DNA from: Gammaproteobacteria bacterium
GTDB lineage: Bacteria > Pseudomonadota > Gammaproteobacteria > Pseudomonadales > Pseudohongiellaceae
Assembly: GCA_002706685.1 (NCBI GenBank)
Contig: PALV01000011.1
Coordinates: forward strand, 1-64,000
DNA: 64,000 nucleotides
Direction: 5' to 3'
In this document: positions 1-8,112 of the stretch, in pieces
Position numbering within the stretch: the first letter of the stretch is position 1
Layout: every line of letters starts with the position of its first letter
The notes under the pieces: model-generated
What the model was told of the DNA's origin: nothing
Seen by the model: the letters and a program-made list of their open reading frames with translations, nothing else
Databases searched by the model: none
Translations under genes and position numbers: made by a program

Positions 1-99
1 ATCTCAACCGCCGCTTTATCGCTAAAAGGCGGTCATTGTGCCTCAGGTGGGTCAATTTTAAATTGTCGTTAGTGGGTCAGTTTTACATTGCCGGTGACA
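1..99. mobile_element. Probable terminus of an IS21-family insertion sequence
   Basis: Two near-identical 19-bp repeats lie in direct orientation at 47-65 and 72-90 (GTGGGTCA[A/G]TTTTA[A/C]ATTG), 25 bp apart, and the sequence ends in GTGACA at 99. Multiple terminal repeats built on GACCCAC/GTGGGTC and TGT-type outer ends are typical of IS21-family elements. A 6-bp hairpin (ACCGCC 7-12, GGCGGT 28-33) sits just inside and could end an istB transcript. No transposase is visible, so the body of the element would lie left of the window. The outer boundary at 99 is inferred. Confidence 0.6.
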
Positions 100-288
100 G
101 TCAAGACGATCGTGTATAACCAGACTTTAGAAACACAGGACCTGGTTAATCTGATTGCGCACATGAAAGAGAATCCGGTTCGAGAAGGCATCCTATTGAA
201 CCATCTCAGGGTCCATTCTTTGAGTCTCTTGGAACTCACCTACGCCGATGCAAACATGTTGATCGAAAGAGTTGGTGACGCTGGATAG
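100..288 (+). pseudogene. Short open frame abutting the IS end, likely a truncated gene remnant
   Basis: An open frame of about 62 codons begins directly at the inferred IS boundary and runs to a TAG at 288. It has no ATG with a ribosome-binding site near the front; the first ATG is about 20 codons in. The product (VKTIVYNQTLETQDLVNLI..., ending LIERVGDAG) is not recognised. The likeliest reading is the 3' end of a gene cut by the IS insertion; a chance frame cannot be excluded. Confidence 0.25.
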
Positions 289-342
289 GCACTAGCAGTA
301 ATTTTCTAGATAGCTGTCTAATGTATCGCCCTATCTGGCGAG

Positions 343-1011
343 TCACTTGAGCCTTTCGTTGATGGTCGAGAGAGCATTCGCCCCGAAGTCGAAGATGGGC
401 ACGGCCGCAGGCCAACATGTTTGGATGAGAAGTAGAGTCACGAAGCAAAAGAAAGAGCGAAGAAGATACGCATGGGTCATTTTAATAAATGAAACCTTCT
501 CGTTCACTCTGTCGTAGTTGGCGATTACCGCTTTGCACAGACGCTTTGCTAGCTCTTGCTTAGGACAATCCGTTTCCCAACTTTTAGCGATATCACAAGG
601 GCTGATCGTGTAGGATACCGCTACGTTTATCGTCTTAAATGCCCACCAACCAGCTCCAACAAGGTATGTCACTGAGACCCCAAAGGTCAGCAGGGAAAGG
701 CTTGCCAAAAGCACATGGGTTTCGTTTCCCCTCAGCCCCGGAAGTAAGGACGTCAGAACAGGGATAAGTGCCGTAACTGCTGCAAGATAAATCCCTGCCT
801 TAGTATCAGCGCCACGACGACGCTCTGACTCTGCATCGAATATTCGTCTGGACTCCTCTAGAGCTACATCGGCCTCTCTAGACCAGTCTCCCTCCTCCAC
901 CGCCTCGGCTAAACTCCTCATTAGTGTCTCTTGGCCATCCGAGTCGGCATTAGAAAGCTTCGGCCATAAATAGTTGGTTATCCTATCCACGAGCACCTTT
1001 CTCAAGTTCAT
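343..1011 (-). CDS. Three-helix membrane protein of the graspetide cluster, SLATT/PycTM-like in layout
   Basis: A 222-aa protein with an Arg/Glu-rich cytoplasmic helix (about residues 45-70, including ESERRRGADTKAG) leading into two adjacent transmembrane helices (about 72-90 and 98-122), then a soluble stretch and a third hydrophobic helix (about 182-203). A helix ending in D-x-KAG next to a two-helix hairpin recalls the SLATT and Pycsar TM effector families, whose members are membrane-disrupting effectors in abortive infection. That likeness is by eye only. The ATG overlaps the ATP-grasp gene by 29 nt; a GTG at codon 6 or 8 is also possible. No transporter or protease accompanies it, so it could be an exporter, an immunity protein or an effector acting with the modified peptide. 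Confidence 0.7.
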   Translation of the reverse strand: MNLRKVLVDRITNYLWPKLSNADSDGQETLMRSLAEAVEEGDWSREADVALEESRRIFDAESERRRGADTKAGIYLAAVTALIPVLTSLLPGLRGNETHVLLASLSLLTFGVSVTYLVGAGWWAFKTINVAVSYTISPCDIAKSWETDCPKQELAKRLCKAVIANYDRVNEKVSFIKMTHAYLLRSFFCFVTLLLIQTCWPAAVPIFDFGANALSTINERLK

Positions 1012-1939
1012 CCACGATGGCTTCAGAGATACGATAACCTGTTACGTTCTCAATCCATGCCCATTGACCGTTAGGATTAATCTCCAGGAACCACAGTCGT
1101 TCAGCTTCATCGCAAATGAAATCAATTGCCCCAAAACGAAGATTCAAACGAGACAGGAGCTCTCGACACTGCTCCTGAACCGCCTCAGGTAGCTCAATGC
1201 GCTCATGCTTTAGATCGGGACGGCTACCCTGGCGCCAATCCACCTCAGTCTCTTGCCACTCCTGAGACCAGATAGCTGTTGCAAAAAGCCTATCTCCAAC
1301 AGCGGTGACTCGAACGTCGTACTTCTTCCGAATCTCATGCTGCACAATGAACGGCGCAACTGAGATAGCAGCAGCGTCGGTGTCCTTGAGATCGCCCAGG
1401 CGAGTAGTGAATATCACGCGCTCCTGTTCCCCGGGAAGTAACGCCTGGCGCAGTGGCTTGCCAACGGTGGTGGCAGCAAGGTCGGCGACTTTTCTCACTG
1501 AGGCAATGTCATTCGTGGTTGCGGTCTCGGGAACATTAAAGCCTATCTCGTGTGCTAATAATAATTGCCTCGGCTTGTCTTCTGCGAGCCAGATATCCGT
1601 TGGGGCGTTAAGCCAGGCACCATCCAAGCGTGTGTACAGACTCTTTAAAAAACAGCTCCATTCGGCTTGAGCGTATGCCCTTTCTCCTGAATCACCTACC
1701 GATGTCGGTATTGAAGGCAGGCCTGGGCGGCGGAAGTAAGCCGCCGTAACTTGCTCGCCAGTAACGAGCCTACCATCGATTTCTATCGACCAGGCTCCTT
1801 TAGAGGCAGGAGACATTGTGCACAGCGCTTGTGGCAAATGTTCAGTATTCAAGCGGAAATAAGGAATTTTGCGGCGCTGTAGCTCAGCGACGACGTAGTC
1901 CATAGTGATGTCGCGCTGATTTGTTACCAGCAAGAGCAT
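983..1939 (-). CDS. MvdD/RimK-like ATP-grasp peptide ligase (graspetide maturase)
   Basis: A 318-aa enzyme expected to activate Asp/Glu side-chain carboxyls of a precursor with ATP and join them to Thr/Ser hydroxyls or Lys amines, giving macrocyclic esters or amides. Visible signatures are YFRRPG (about residue 68) in the pre-ATP-grasp domain, KYDVRVTAVG (about 208) for the nucleotide cleft, and FGAIDF followed by FLEINPNGQWAWIE (about 270-295), where the Glu and Asn are the usual Mg-ATP ligands. The ATG at 1939 is preferred over an upstream one at 1975 because GAGGG sits 7 nt before it; the stop of the precursor gene is only 13 nt upstream. Length and motifs match the MvdD/MvdC-type maturases of microviridin and relatives. 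Confidence 0.88.
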   Translation of the reverse strand: MLLLVTNQRDITMDYVVAELQRRKIPYFRLNTEHLPQALCTMSPASKGAWSIEIDGRLVTGEQVTAAYFRRPGLPSIPTSVGDSGERAYAQAEWSCFLKSLYTRLDGAWLNAPTDIWLAEDKPRQLLLAHEIGFNVPETATTNDIASVRKVADLAATTVGKPLRQALLPGEQERVIFTTRLGDLKDTDAAAISVAPFIVQHEIRKKYDVRVTAVGDRLFATAIWSQEWQETEVDWRQGSRPDLKHERIELPEAVQEQCRELLSRLNLRFGAIDFICDEAERLWFLEINPNGQWAWIENVTGYRISEAIVDELEKGARG

Positions 1940-1952
1940 TGCAGTCCCTCGC

Positions 1953-2408
1953 TCAGTCCTCGTAGAAGCGCGCATCTAGGCCCATTGATGGTGCCGTATC
2001 GTCGCTCTCCAACTGGACTTTAGTCTTAGTGAGCAATTCAAGGGCGAAATTAACTGAGCCGGGGTCATCTTGCTCCGATATCGTATCGGTCTTACTTAGC
2101 AGCTCGAGCATCTGGTTCGGCCCGGCGAAGCTGTCGTCGTCACGTTCCGCCTGCTGATGGGTCTTCGTGATTGTCTCAAGCATAAAGGGGGCATCGTCAC
2201 CATTTGCCTCGTTTTGACGGGCTCCTGTAAGTAGTTCGGTAAGGGTACATTTGGCGATAATAGGCCTCAGCCCTGAATCCGTCTCCACGACCCACATGTC
2301 TTTCTCTTTCGAGTAGTAACCTGGAATCCTAGAGTCGTCGCCCGTGCGTGGGACGGCTGAGTCAGCCAAAAATGGGGAGATTAGCGTCAGCTCCTGAATG
2401 GCACCCAT
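1953..2408 (-). CDS. Multi-core graspetide (omega-ester peptide) precursor
   Basis: A 151-aa protein with a leader of about 56 residues and four tandem repeats of 18-22 residues at about 57-75, 76-94, 100-121 and 122-140. The consensus is L-E-L-L-T-K-T-x4-E-x-D-D. The last three keep both hydroxyl donors and the acidic acceptors (TKTHQQAERDDD, SKTDTISEQDDP, TKTKVQLESDDT); the first (LLTGARQNEANGDD) has lost the second Thr. Fixed spacing of Thr/Ser-Lys-Thr from Glu-x-Asp-Asp next to an ATP-grasp ligase is the hallmark of graspetide precursors. The ATG at 2408 has an AGGAGG 9 nt upstream; the longer frame to 2471 has no comparable site. The leader has a single Cys and a WVVETDSGLRP segment that may be the recognition element. 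Confidence 0.85.
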   Translation of the reverse strand: MGAIQELTLISPFLADSAVPRTGDDSRIPGYYSKEKDMWVVETDSGLRPIIAKCTLTELLTGARQNEANGDDAPFMLETITKTHQQAERDDDSFAGPNQMLELLSKTDTISEQDDPGSVNFALELLTKTKVQLESDDTAPSMGLDARFYED

Positions 2409-2521
2409 GCTGGAAAACCTCCTGTATTCGTAGAAACAGCGAGAAATAACATTACCATCACGCAATAACAAAATGAACTAGATAATTTCAGGCTGCCGAC
2501 ATGAATGTCTTGAGACGTCAA

Positions 2522-3697
2522 TCAGTCTTTGAGCTCTAACCCTGCTGTCTTCGGATCATACACGACCCTAGAAATTGACCCATCCCGAATCCGTTGTACA
2601 GCTTCATCAATCACATGCAACGGCACTAGAAACCATTCCCTGGGTTTGACTGGATGTCCGAATCTATCCTGGATAGTCAGTTCCAGTTGTGCCGGCGCGA
2701 AGATGCGATGGAAAAGCATTTCAAGTTTGTGTCGATTGATACCTGCAAGTTTGTAGGTCGCGACAATTTCAACTTCGGCCAAAAGGTATGTAGCATCGTG
2801 CTCGGCGTTTGCGATGCGAGACTCCACCTTGCCGCCAGTTACACCTATCTTGTGCACCAGGTTGCGGTGCTCCGATACAAATGGATGTTCGGACAGGCTG
2901 CGTAGTACATAAATCGTGCCGCTTTCTACATCATCATCACCCCAGGATTCGCTGAATAGCGGGCCTGCATCTGGGTCGGTAATGCGACGGCTGGCGTCGT
3001 CCTTATAAAGAGCCCTGACCAGTGAAAGTCGGAGCATGTTGCTTTCCGTGCCGTTTGAAAAAATTACCCTCAGTCGGGCGTCTTTCTTGCCTTGAGGGGA
3101 GTCGAATTCTTCGCCCTCGTCGGCTACATAGGCAGTCTGTCCGAGTAGAATAAACCACTGGTTCACCTCAATGGTGGCATTCTTGCCGAACGGACGGGTA
3201 GTTCGAGTACCGGCCTTTAGCTCATACTCCATCTGTTCAAAGAGCGGTTTGAAAGTTTCAAAGTCTTCACATGGCTCTCTGTTGGCAATTTCGTCAGCGA
3301 CACGTTTTTCGGCGCTTGAGCGGACGTGTTTGAGTTCGGTTAATTCAGATGCTCCCAAAGCGCCTGCGAGTTCGGCGAGCAGGGCGTCGTCACTCATTGT
3401 CTCAATTGACTCTGAATCAGTCGTGCTCGGATCGCCCAATAAACCTTGATGATCAAGAGGTAGAACCAGAGTCCTACATTCTTGCAGCGCCCGAATACGG
3501 TCCAGTCGCACAGCATAGAGTCTCTCAAAAATGTCGTTGTCCTCACCGTGCTGTGGTGCGCGGCCGTGCTCATCTACAAAGCGTTGGATCTCCTCAAAGC
3601 CAGCAATGATTCGCTCGTCTTTCGCAGATAGACCTTTTTTCTTCTCTGGCTGAGCAAAGTCGTCTAGCTCGGCGCGCAGTTCATCCAGATCAGTCAT
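2522..3697 (-). CDS. GIY-YIG nuclease family protein (T5orf172-like)
   Basis: A 391-aa protein with a charged N-terminal half and a C-terminal GIY-YIG domain at about residues 260-345: GTIYVLRS gives the first catalytic Tyr, HKIGVTGGKVESRI the second segment with Arg, and LEMLFHRIF the conserved Glu. Such domains cut DNA and occur in phage and restriction proteins. The gene overlaps the end of the helicase gene by 8 nt and has GAGGG 5 nt before the chosen ATG; a longer frame up to 3793 has no such site. With the helicase and methyltransferase upstream it probably supplies the cleaving activity of a restriction-like module. Confidence 0.8.
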   Translation of the reverse strand: MTDLDELRAELDDFAQPEKKKGLSAKDERIIAGFEEIQRFVDEHGRAPQHGEDNDIFERLYAVRLDRIRALQECRTLVLPLDHQGLLGDPSTTDSESIETMSDDALLAELAGALGASELTELKHVRSSAEKRVADEIANREPCEDFETFKPLFEQMEYELKAGTRTTRPFGKNATIEVNQWFILLGQTAYVADEGEEFDSPQGKKDARLRVIFSNGTESNMLRLSLVRALYKDDASRRITDPDAGPLFSESWGDDDVESGTIYVLRSLSEHPFVSEHRNLVHKIGVTGGKVESRIANAEHDATYLLAEVEIVATYKLAGINRHKLEMLFHRIFAPAQLELTIQDRFGHPVKPREWFLVPLHVIDEAVQRIRDGSISRVVYDPKTAGLELKD

Positions 3698-5735
3698 ATC
3701 GTCCCTCGTCTTTGAATCGGACGAATGCAGCCGCGCCTTCCGCCATGCGTTGCTCCCAGGCGTCGTGAGAGCTGATTGACGGCAGGCGTCCACGTTCCTT
3801 CTTGAACTTTACTGCACGCATGGCAAGCTCTTTAGCCTCGTCGGGAGATAAGGTCGTGCGCTTTCCGGAAATAGCTGCAGCCACTTGTTTCAAGCTGTCT
3901 TCACTCATGGTTTTGGCCAGAATAGCGTAGGCCTCGCTAAATGGGTTAATGCGATCAATCAGATCAATGTCCAGCTCACGGACATCCATCGCGAATTTAC
4001 GTACGCCGGCTATCAATGCAGTATTGGGTTTGGGCTCATTGTTACCGATATCGATTTCGCGCTTGGCCTGTTGTATAAGGTTCAAGGCTGCAATGGCGTG
4101 CTGACGCACCGCTTCCTGATCCTGCTCGTCCAGGTTGGGATAGCGCTCCTTAATGATTTTGCCCATGCGCACCTGTGTCAGCTCTTCAGGTACGAGTTCT
4201 TCGTCGAAGAGCCCGCGTTCGATCGTAGTTTTATCCTGAACAAACCCGGCAATCACTTCGTTCAGGTCTTCTTGGCAGATTCGCGTGGCCTCTGCGCTCT
4301 TGGGTTCGGCAAGCCCTCGGATTTCTATCTGAAACTTGCCGGTTTTTTCGTTTACACCGACATTACATTTGTCGGGGTCATAGCCGCCTTCACCGTAATC
4401 GAAGCCTTCTTGCGGGCCGATGTCGGGATTCTTTGGTTTGAATTCGAAACGTGGCGCTAACACCTGCTCCATCAGCAGGCTGGCTGCGATAGCTTTCAAG
4501 GTATCATTGACGGCTTCAGTCACGGCCTGCTCAGCGGCATCCGGCTCGGCAATCAGATTGGTGAAGCGGGCCCGCGTCTTGCCCGGTGCATCTCGCGTTG
4601 CGCGGCCAATGATCTGGACGATCTCAGTCAGGCTGGATCGATAACCCACCGTTAATGCGTGTTCACACCAGATCCAGTCAAAGCCTTCTTTGGCCATACC
4701 CAGGGCAATGATGATGTCTACATAGTCGCGATTGTTTTTCTGCGCTGGATCTTTCAAGGCGCTTGAAACCCGATCCCGTTTTGTAGGGTCATCATCAACA
4801 AGGTCAGCAATCCTGAGCACTTTACCATTTGGCGTTTTTACTAGCTGGAAACCCGTAGCGGGATCTGCTCCCTGCCATTCACCCAGCTCTTCGATGATGT
4901 GTTCAACCTCGCGTATCTTGTCCTTTGTGCTCTCGCGTGAGTTGACGTTAGGAATATGAATAATTGTCTTTTCGGACGGATCTAACACTTTCAGTATGTC
5001 GTCGGCGTATGAACCGGAATAAAAGTAATAGCCGATATCGAGCTGCTTGAGGTACTCATACCCATTGAGCTGTTCATAATATGTGTAGGTCACGGTATCG
5101 AATAGGGATTCATCTTGAGGTGCCAGCACCGCTTCTGCGTCGCCACGGAAATACGAGCCTGTCATTGCAACAATGTGCACCTTATCACGGGCAATAAACT
5201 GCCCAAGGTGGGCACCCAACTTGTTGTCCGGATTGGCGGAGACATGATGGAACTCATCGACAGCGATCAGGCGATCATCGAAGGCTTCTACACCGAATTG
5301 ATCAACCGCGAATCTGAACGTCGCATGAGTACAGACCAGAACTTTATCGTCAGAATCCAGGAAAGCAGCAACTGATTTCACTTTACCGCCATTGTCCGAA
5401 CCGGGGGCGTTACAGAGGTTCCATTTGGGCTCTACATGCCAGTCGGCCCAGAACCCGTGCTTGCTGAGTGGCTCATCATTAAAGCTGGATCCAATAGACT
5501 TCTCCGGCACGACAATGATGGCCTGCTTGAGTCCCTGATTATGGATCTTGTCCAACGCGATGAACATTAGTGCCCGGCTTTTGCCAGATGCAGGCGGTGA
5601 CTTGATCAGCAGATATTGTTCACCGCGCCGCTCATAGGCGCGTTCCTGCATGGGGCGCATGCCCAGAGCATTGGATTTAGTAGAAGCGCCGCTACTGGCG
5701 TATGTGACGGAAACTGAGGGTACATTCTTAGTCAT
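3690..5735 (-). CDS. SF2 DEAD/DEAH-type helicase of a restriction-like module
   Basis: A 681-aa ATP-driven nucleic-acid translocase. Walker A is PPASGKSRA (about 47-55), the Walker B/DEAD box is VDEFHH (about 153), motif III is MTGSYF, and motif VI is QIIGRATR (about 375), placing it with the type III Res/UvrB-like SF2 helicases. The C-terminal 300 residues are not recognised. No nuclease motif is visible in it, which fits the nuclease being the GIY-YIG protein encoded next. The ATG at 5735 is preferred to a GTG/ATG pair 12-18 nt upstream. It lies 41 nt after the AlbA_2 gene, across a 10-bp tandem repeat. Confidence 0.85.
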   Translation of the reverse strand: MTKNVPSVSVTYASSGASTKSNALGMRPMQERAYERRGEQYLLIKSPPASGKSRALMFIALDKIHNQGLKQAIIVVPEKSIGSSFNDEPLSKHGFWADWHVEPKWNLCNAPGSDNGGKVKSVAAFLDSDDKVLVCTHATFRFAVDQFGVEAFDDRLIAVDEFHHVSANPDNKLGAHLGQFIARDKVHIVAMTGSYFRGDAEAVLAPQDESLFDTVTYTYYEQLNGYEYLKQLDIGYYFYSGSYADDILKVLDPSEKTIIHIPNVNSRESTKDKIREVEHIIEELGEWQGADPATGFQLVKTPNGKVLRIADLVDDDPTKRDRVSSALKDPAQKNNRDYVDIIIALGMAKEGFDWIWCEHALTVGYRSSLTEIVQIIGRATRDAPGKTRARFTNLIAEPDAAEQAVTEAVNDTLKAIAASLLMEQVLAPRFEFKPKNPDIGPQEGFDYGEGGYDPDKCNVGVNEKTGKFQIEIRGLAEPKSAEATRICQEDLNEVIAGFVQDKTTIERGLFDEELVPEELTQVRMGKIIKERYPNLDEQDQEAVRQHAIAALNLIQQAKREIDIGNNEPKPNTALIAGVRKFAMDVRELDIDLIDRINPFSEAYAILAKTMSEDSLKQVAAAISGKRTTLSPDEAKELAMRAVKFKKERGRLPSISSHDAWEQRMAEGAAAFVRFKDEGRYD

Positions 5736-5752
5736 TATTACATCTCGCATCA

Positions 5753-5790
5753 CGGCTCATAGTGGCTCATAGTGGCTCATAGTGGCTCAT
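5753..5790. repeat. 10-bp tandem repeat at the end of the AlbA_2 gene
   Basis: AGTGGCTCAT occurs three times in perfect tandem at 5761-5790, preceded by a partial copy (CGGCTCAT, 5753-5760). On the coding strand the unit is ATGAGCCACT, so the stop of the upstream gene lies in the array and each unit also carries an ATG. A change in copy number would shift the reading frame at the C-terminus and the spacing to the helicase start. Confidence 0.85.
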
Positions 5791-7453
5791 TTACGTTCAG
5801 AGTGTAAAACGAGCCACGACGCTCGCCATGTTGGGTGAGTTTTCCTTCATTCCTCATCCGGGTTAGCAGCTTGGAAGCCTGATCTTTGCTCAAATAGCAC
5901 AGTTCCATTACATCTCGTCGCTGGATGCGCCCATGGTGCTGGATATGGTTAATTATCAATTGTTCATGCTGCAACACACTAAGCCCAGCTTGGCGAGTAT
6001 AAGCCACCTGCTCGCCCTTGGCCCGGTATACATCTGCCGATAGGGTGTAACTGCGGTTACGATTACTACCGTGGGGCTGAACCAGACCAGCTTCCACCAA
6101 CTGCTCCAAAGTACGTCGGGTTTGAGTCACATCCCGGTGAATGTGCCGTGACAAGGCCTCACTATCAATGCGTTTCTGTTCCCGTAACGCAGCGAGAACA
6201 ATCAGTGTATCAATGGGCAGAGGTGTGCCTCTCTGCTGATTCTCCTGTTCGACCACCAGCTTAAGGAACACTTCGTCTGCGGCTACGGTGGCTAAGCGCA
6301 GAATGACGCTACTTTGGTCAGTTCTGCTGTAGTCCGGCTCCGGCCGACCAAAGCGCAACATGCCACGATAAATCTTGTCTACCCCACGCCCCGAGCGCTC
6401 CACAATGCCTATGCGCTTCATGGCGTCAGCCAGGGCGCGATTACGAGGGCGAGGCTCGGTTGTCAAAAGATTACTGAGAGTCACCCCCTCTACAAGTCCG
6501 CCAGGATTGCTGATCGTCAGCCCATCATCACCCAGGCGAATATAGACAGCATTCATGAGATGATAATCACGATGCACCAGAGCATTGGCGATGGCCTCAC
6601 GAAATGCACCCATATCAACCTTGGGTACAGGCACCCGGAACAAGCCAATCTGGATCTCACGTTCCGGGTTATATGGGCGAAAGTTGGTCTCTAGCCATTC
6701 CAGAGCCTTAAGTAGTGGGAAACTGCGAAATTCGTTAAAGCCAACTGACTCCCTCTCCAATACTTGGAAGGCAAACTCATGGGTGGGGACTTTCTCACGC
6801 AAAGCCGTTTCTCGGCCGATAACCAGCAAACCTGTCAGTGATGGTACGCGCTGGCCTGTCTCGTCGCGAGTGGTTAACCCAAGAGCCCCATCCAGCGCCT
6901 CATCATCTAACTCCAGCAACACACGGTCGCCGCCATACTGCCGCACGGTCTGGCGGAGACGTTCGCGCTCTAGTGGATCCAGGTCCTCCAAAGTCGCACC
7001 TGCAACCGGTTGGGCTGAGGCATCAAAGAGGCCGAAGTGAGATGACCGACTATTGCGCTCATGGGGCAGCATCGGAATGTTTTCTGGAGTGCCATCTTGC
7101 TTCAAGCGTCGGCGCAGATAAACGCCGGCAGTTGATGCTACGACTGAGCGGGATTTGGGGACCTCTATACAAGCGACTCTTACATGCGCCAAGTCATGTC
7201 GTGTGACACTCACGCCTAGCGAGGGTGACGTTCTGGCAGCTACGAGCCCAGGTAAGCCAGTTAGATCCTGATGCACCTTATGAAGGCCAGTAGGTGTGCC
7301 ATCATCCTCAACACCCAACCACAGCTGCCCACCTTCTGTATTAGCAAGCCCGATCAATGCTTCGATCAGTTCATTGTCTGATAGGCTCTTACGGTCGCTT
7401 TTAAACTCTACCGTTAGAGATTCGACTGAGGGGAGGGGTAGATTATTGTTCAT
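5777..7453 (-). CDS. AlbA_2/Schlafen-type ATP-binding protein with C-terminal winged helices
   Basis: A 558-aa protein. The N-terminal AlbA_2 (Schlafen) domain is shown by TVEFKSDR (about 14-21) and ALIGLANTEGGQLWLGVEDDG (about 31-51, quoted as the family signature region). A central HATPase_c_4-like part follows, with FREAIANALVHRDY (about 285) and ISNPGG (about 314), as in proteins often annotated as RecG-like or putative transcriptional regulators. Two C-terminal winged-helix segments (about 415-475 and 500-550) suggest DNA binding. The start has GAGA 7 nt upstream. In this module it may be a regulator or a sensor; the family also occurs as stand-alone defence genes. Confidence 0.8.
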   Translation of the reverse strand: MNNNLPLPSVESLTVEFKSDRKSLSDNELIEALIGLANTEGGQLWLGVEDDGTPTGLHKVHQDLTGLPGLVAARTSPSLGVSVTRHDLAHVRVACIEVPKSRSVVASTAGVYLRRRLKQDGTPENIPMLPHERNSRSSHFGLFDASAQPVAGATLEDLDPLERERLRQTVRQYGGDRVLLELDDEALDGALGLTTRDETGQRVPSLTGLLVIGRETALREKVPTHEFAFQVLERESVGFNEFRSFPLLKALEWLETNFRPYNPEREIQIGLFRVPVPKVDMGAFREAIANALVHRDYHLMNAVYIRLGDDGLTISNPGGLVEGVTLSNLLTTEPRPRNRALADAMKRIGIVERSGRGVDKIYRGMLRFGRPEPDYSRTDQSSVILRLATVAADEVFLKLVVEQENQQRGTPLPIDTLIVLAALREQKRIDSEALSRHIHRDVTQTRRTLEQLVEAGLVQPHGSNRNRSYTLSADVYRAKGEQVAYTRQAGLSVLQHEQLIINHIQHHGRIQRRDVMELCYLSKDQASKLLTRMRNEGKLTQHGERRGSFYTLNVNEPL

Positions 7454-7541
7454 TTTGGTCTCAAAGTGTTCATTGAAACGAATCTAAAGAAAAGAGCATT
7501 GGCAACCTATGACCATTGAGTTCATGAGGCAAGTCGCGAAA

Positions 7542-8057
7542 TTACATTCGTTTATGATCCACAGTTTCGCGCCACAAAACTAAGCTAGGGAGCAGCGCGC
7601 TCAGTTTGATATCGCCTGTTCCCAACAATTTTGCAAGAACGTTGCTTAGCGCATAATCCTCAGTCTCAGTTACTTCGGCTATGACTTCCTGAGTTCTGCG
7701 TGCAAGACTATTATTTTCATTCTGACCCACCCATTCAGCTGAATGCTTCCACCAATTCGCTGCAGCATTAACAATCGCTATGAATGTCATCTCTTCATAA
7801 TAGCAAGGACCCAGCGTAAGAGCGCGTTCTTTACTAATGCCTGTCCGTGTAAGAGTATCAGTAATATTCTGCTGGTATGCGCAGAAGCCGATGCCGACAA
7901 AATATTCTCCACGATCTGTCAAGCCATCGGATTCAGGGTCTGCTGAATTCGACATACGGCGAACCGTATCGACAACTATATTATCTAGAGTGTTGAGCAA
8001 TTCAGACAAATACTGGAGATCCTGATCTGCGTAGCCTTCTGAAACTCTCAAATACAT
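7542..8057 (-). CDS. Small alpha-helical protein with an ANWWKH motif, HEPN-like by eye
   Basis: A 171-aa hypothetical protein, predicted mostly helical and AT-richer than the island average. Its most striking stretch is IVNAAANWWKHSAEW (about 98-112). An Asn-x3-KH motif on a helix is shared with the next gene upstream (VVVNVYKHGEG) and is reminiscent of HEPN-fold nucleases and antitoxin partners, but the classic R-x4-6-H is not met. The ATG is two codons inside a longer TTG frame, with AGG about 10 nt upstream. The 88 nt downstream to the AlbA_2 gene and 55 nt upstream to the next gene hold nothing recognisable. Confidence 0.6.
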   Translation of the reverse strand: MYLRVSEGYADQDLQYLSELLNTLDNIVVDTVRRMSNSADPESDGLTDRGEYFVGIGFCAYQQNITDTLTRTGISKERALTLGPCYYEEMTFIAIVNAAANWWKHSAEWVGQNENNSLARRTQEVIAEVTETEDYALSNVLAKLLGTGDIKLSALLPSLVLWRETVDHKRM

Positions 8058-8112
8058 ATACAATTAACCTTACTTGTGTAGTGGTATCACACAAATTAAG
8101 ACTTTAGCTATT

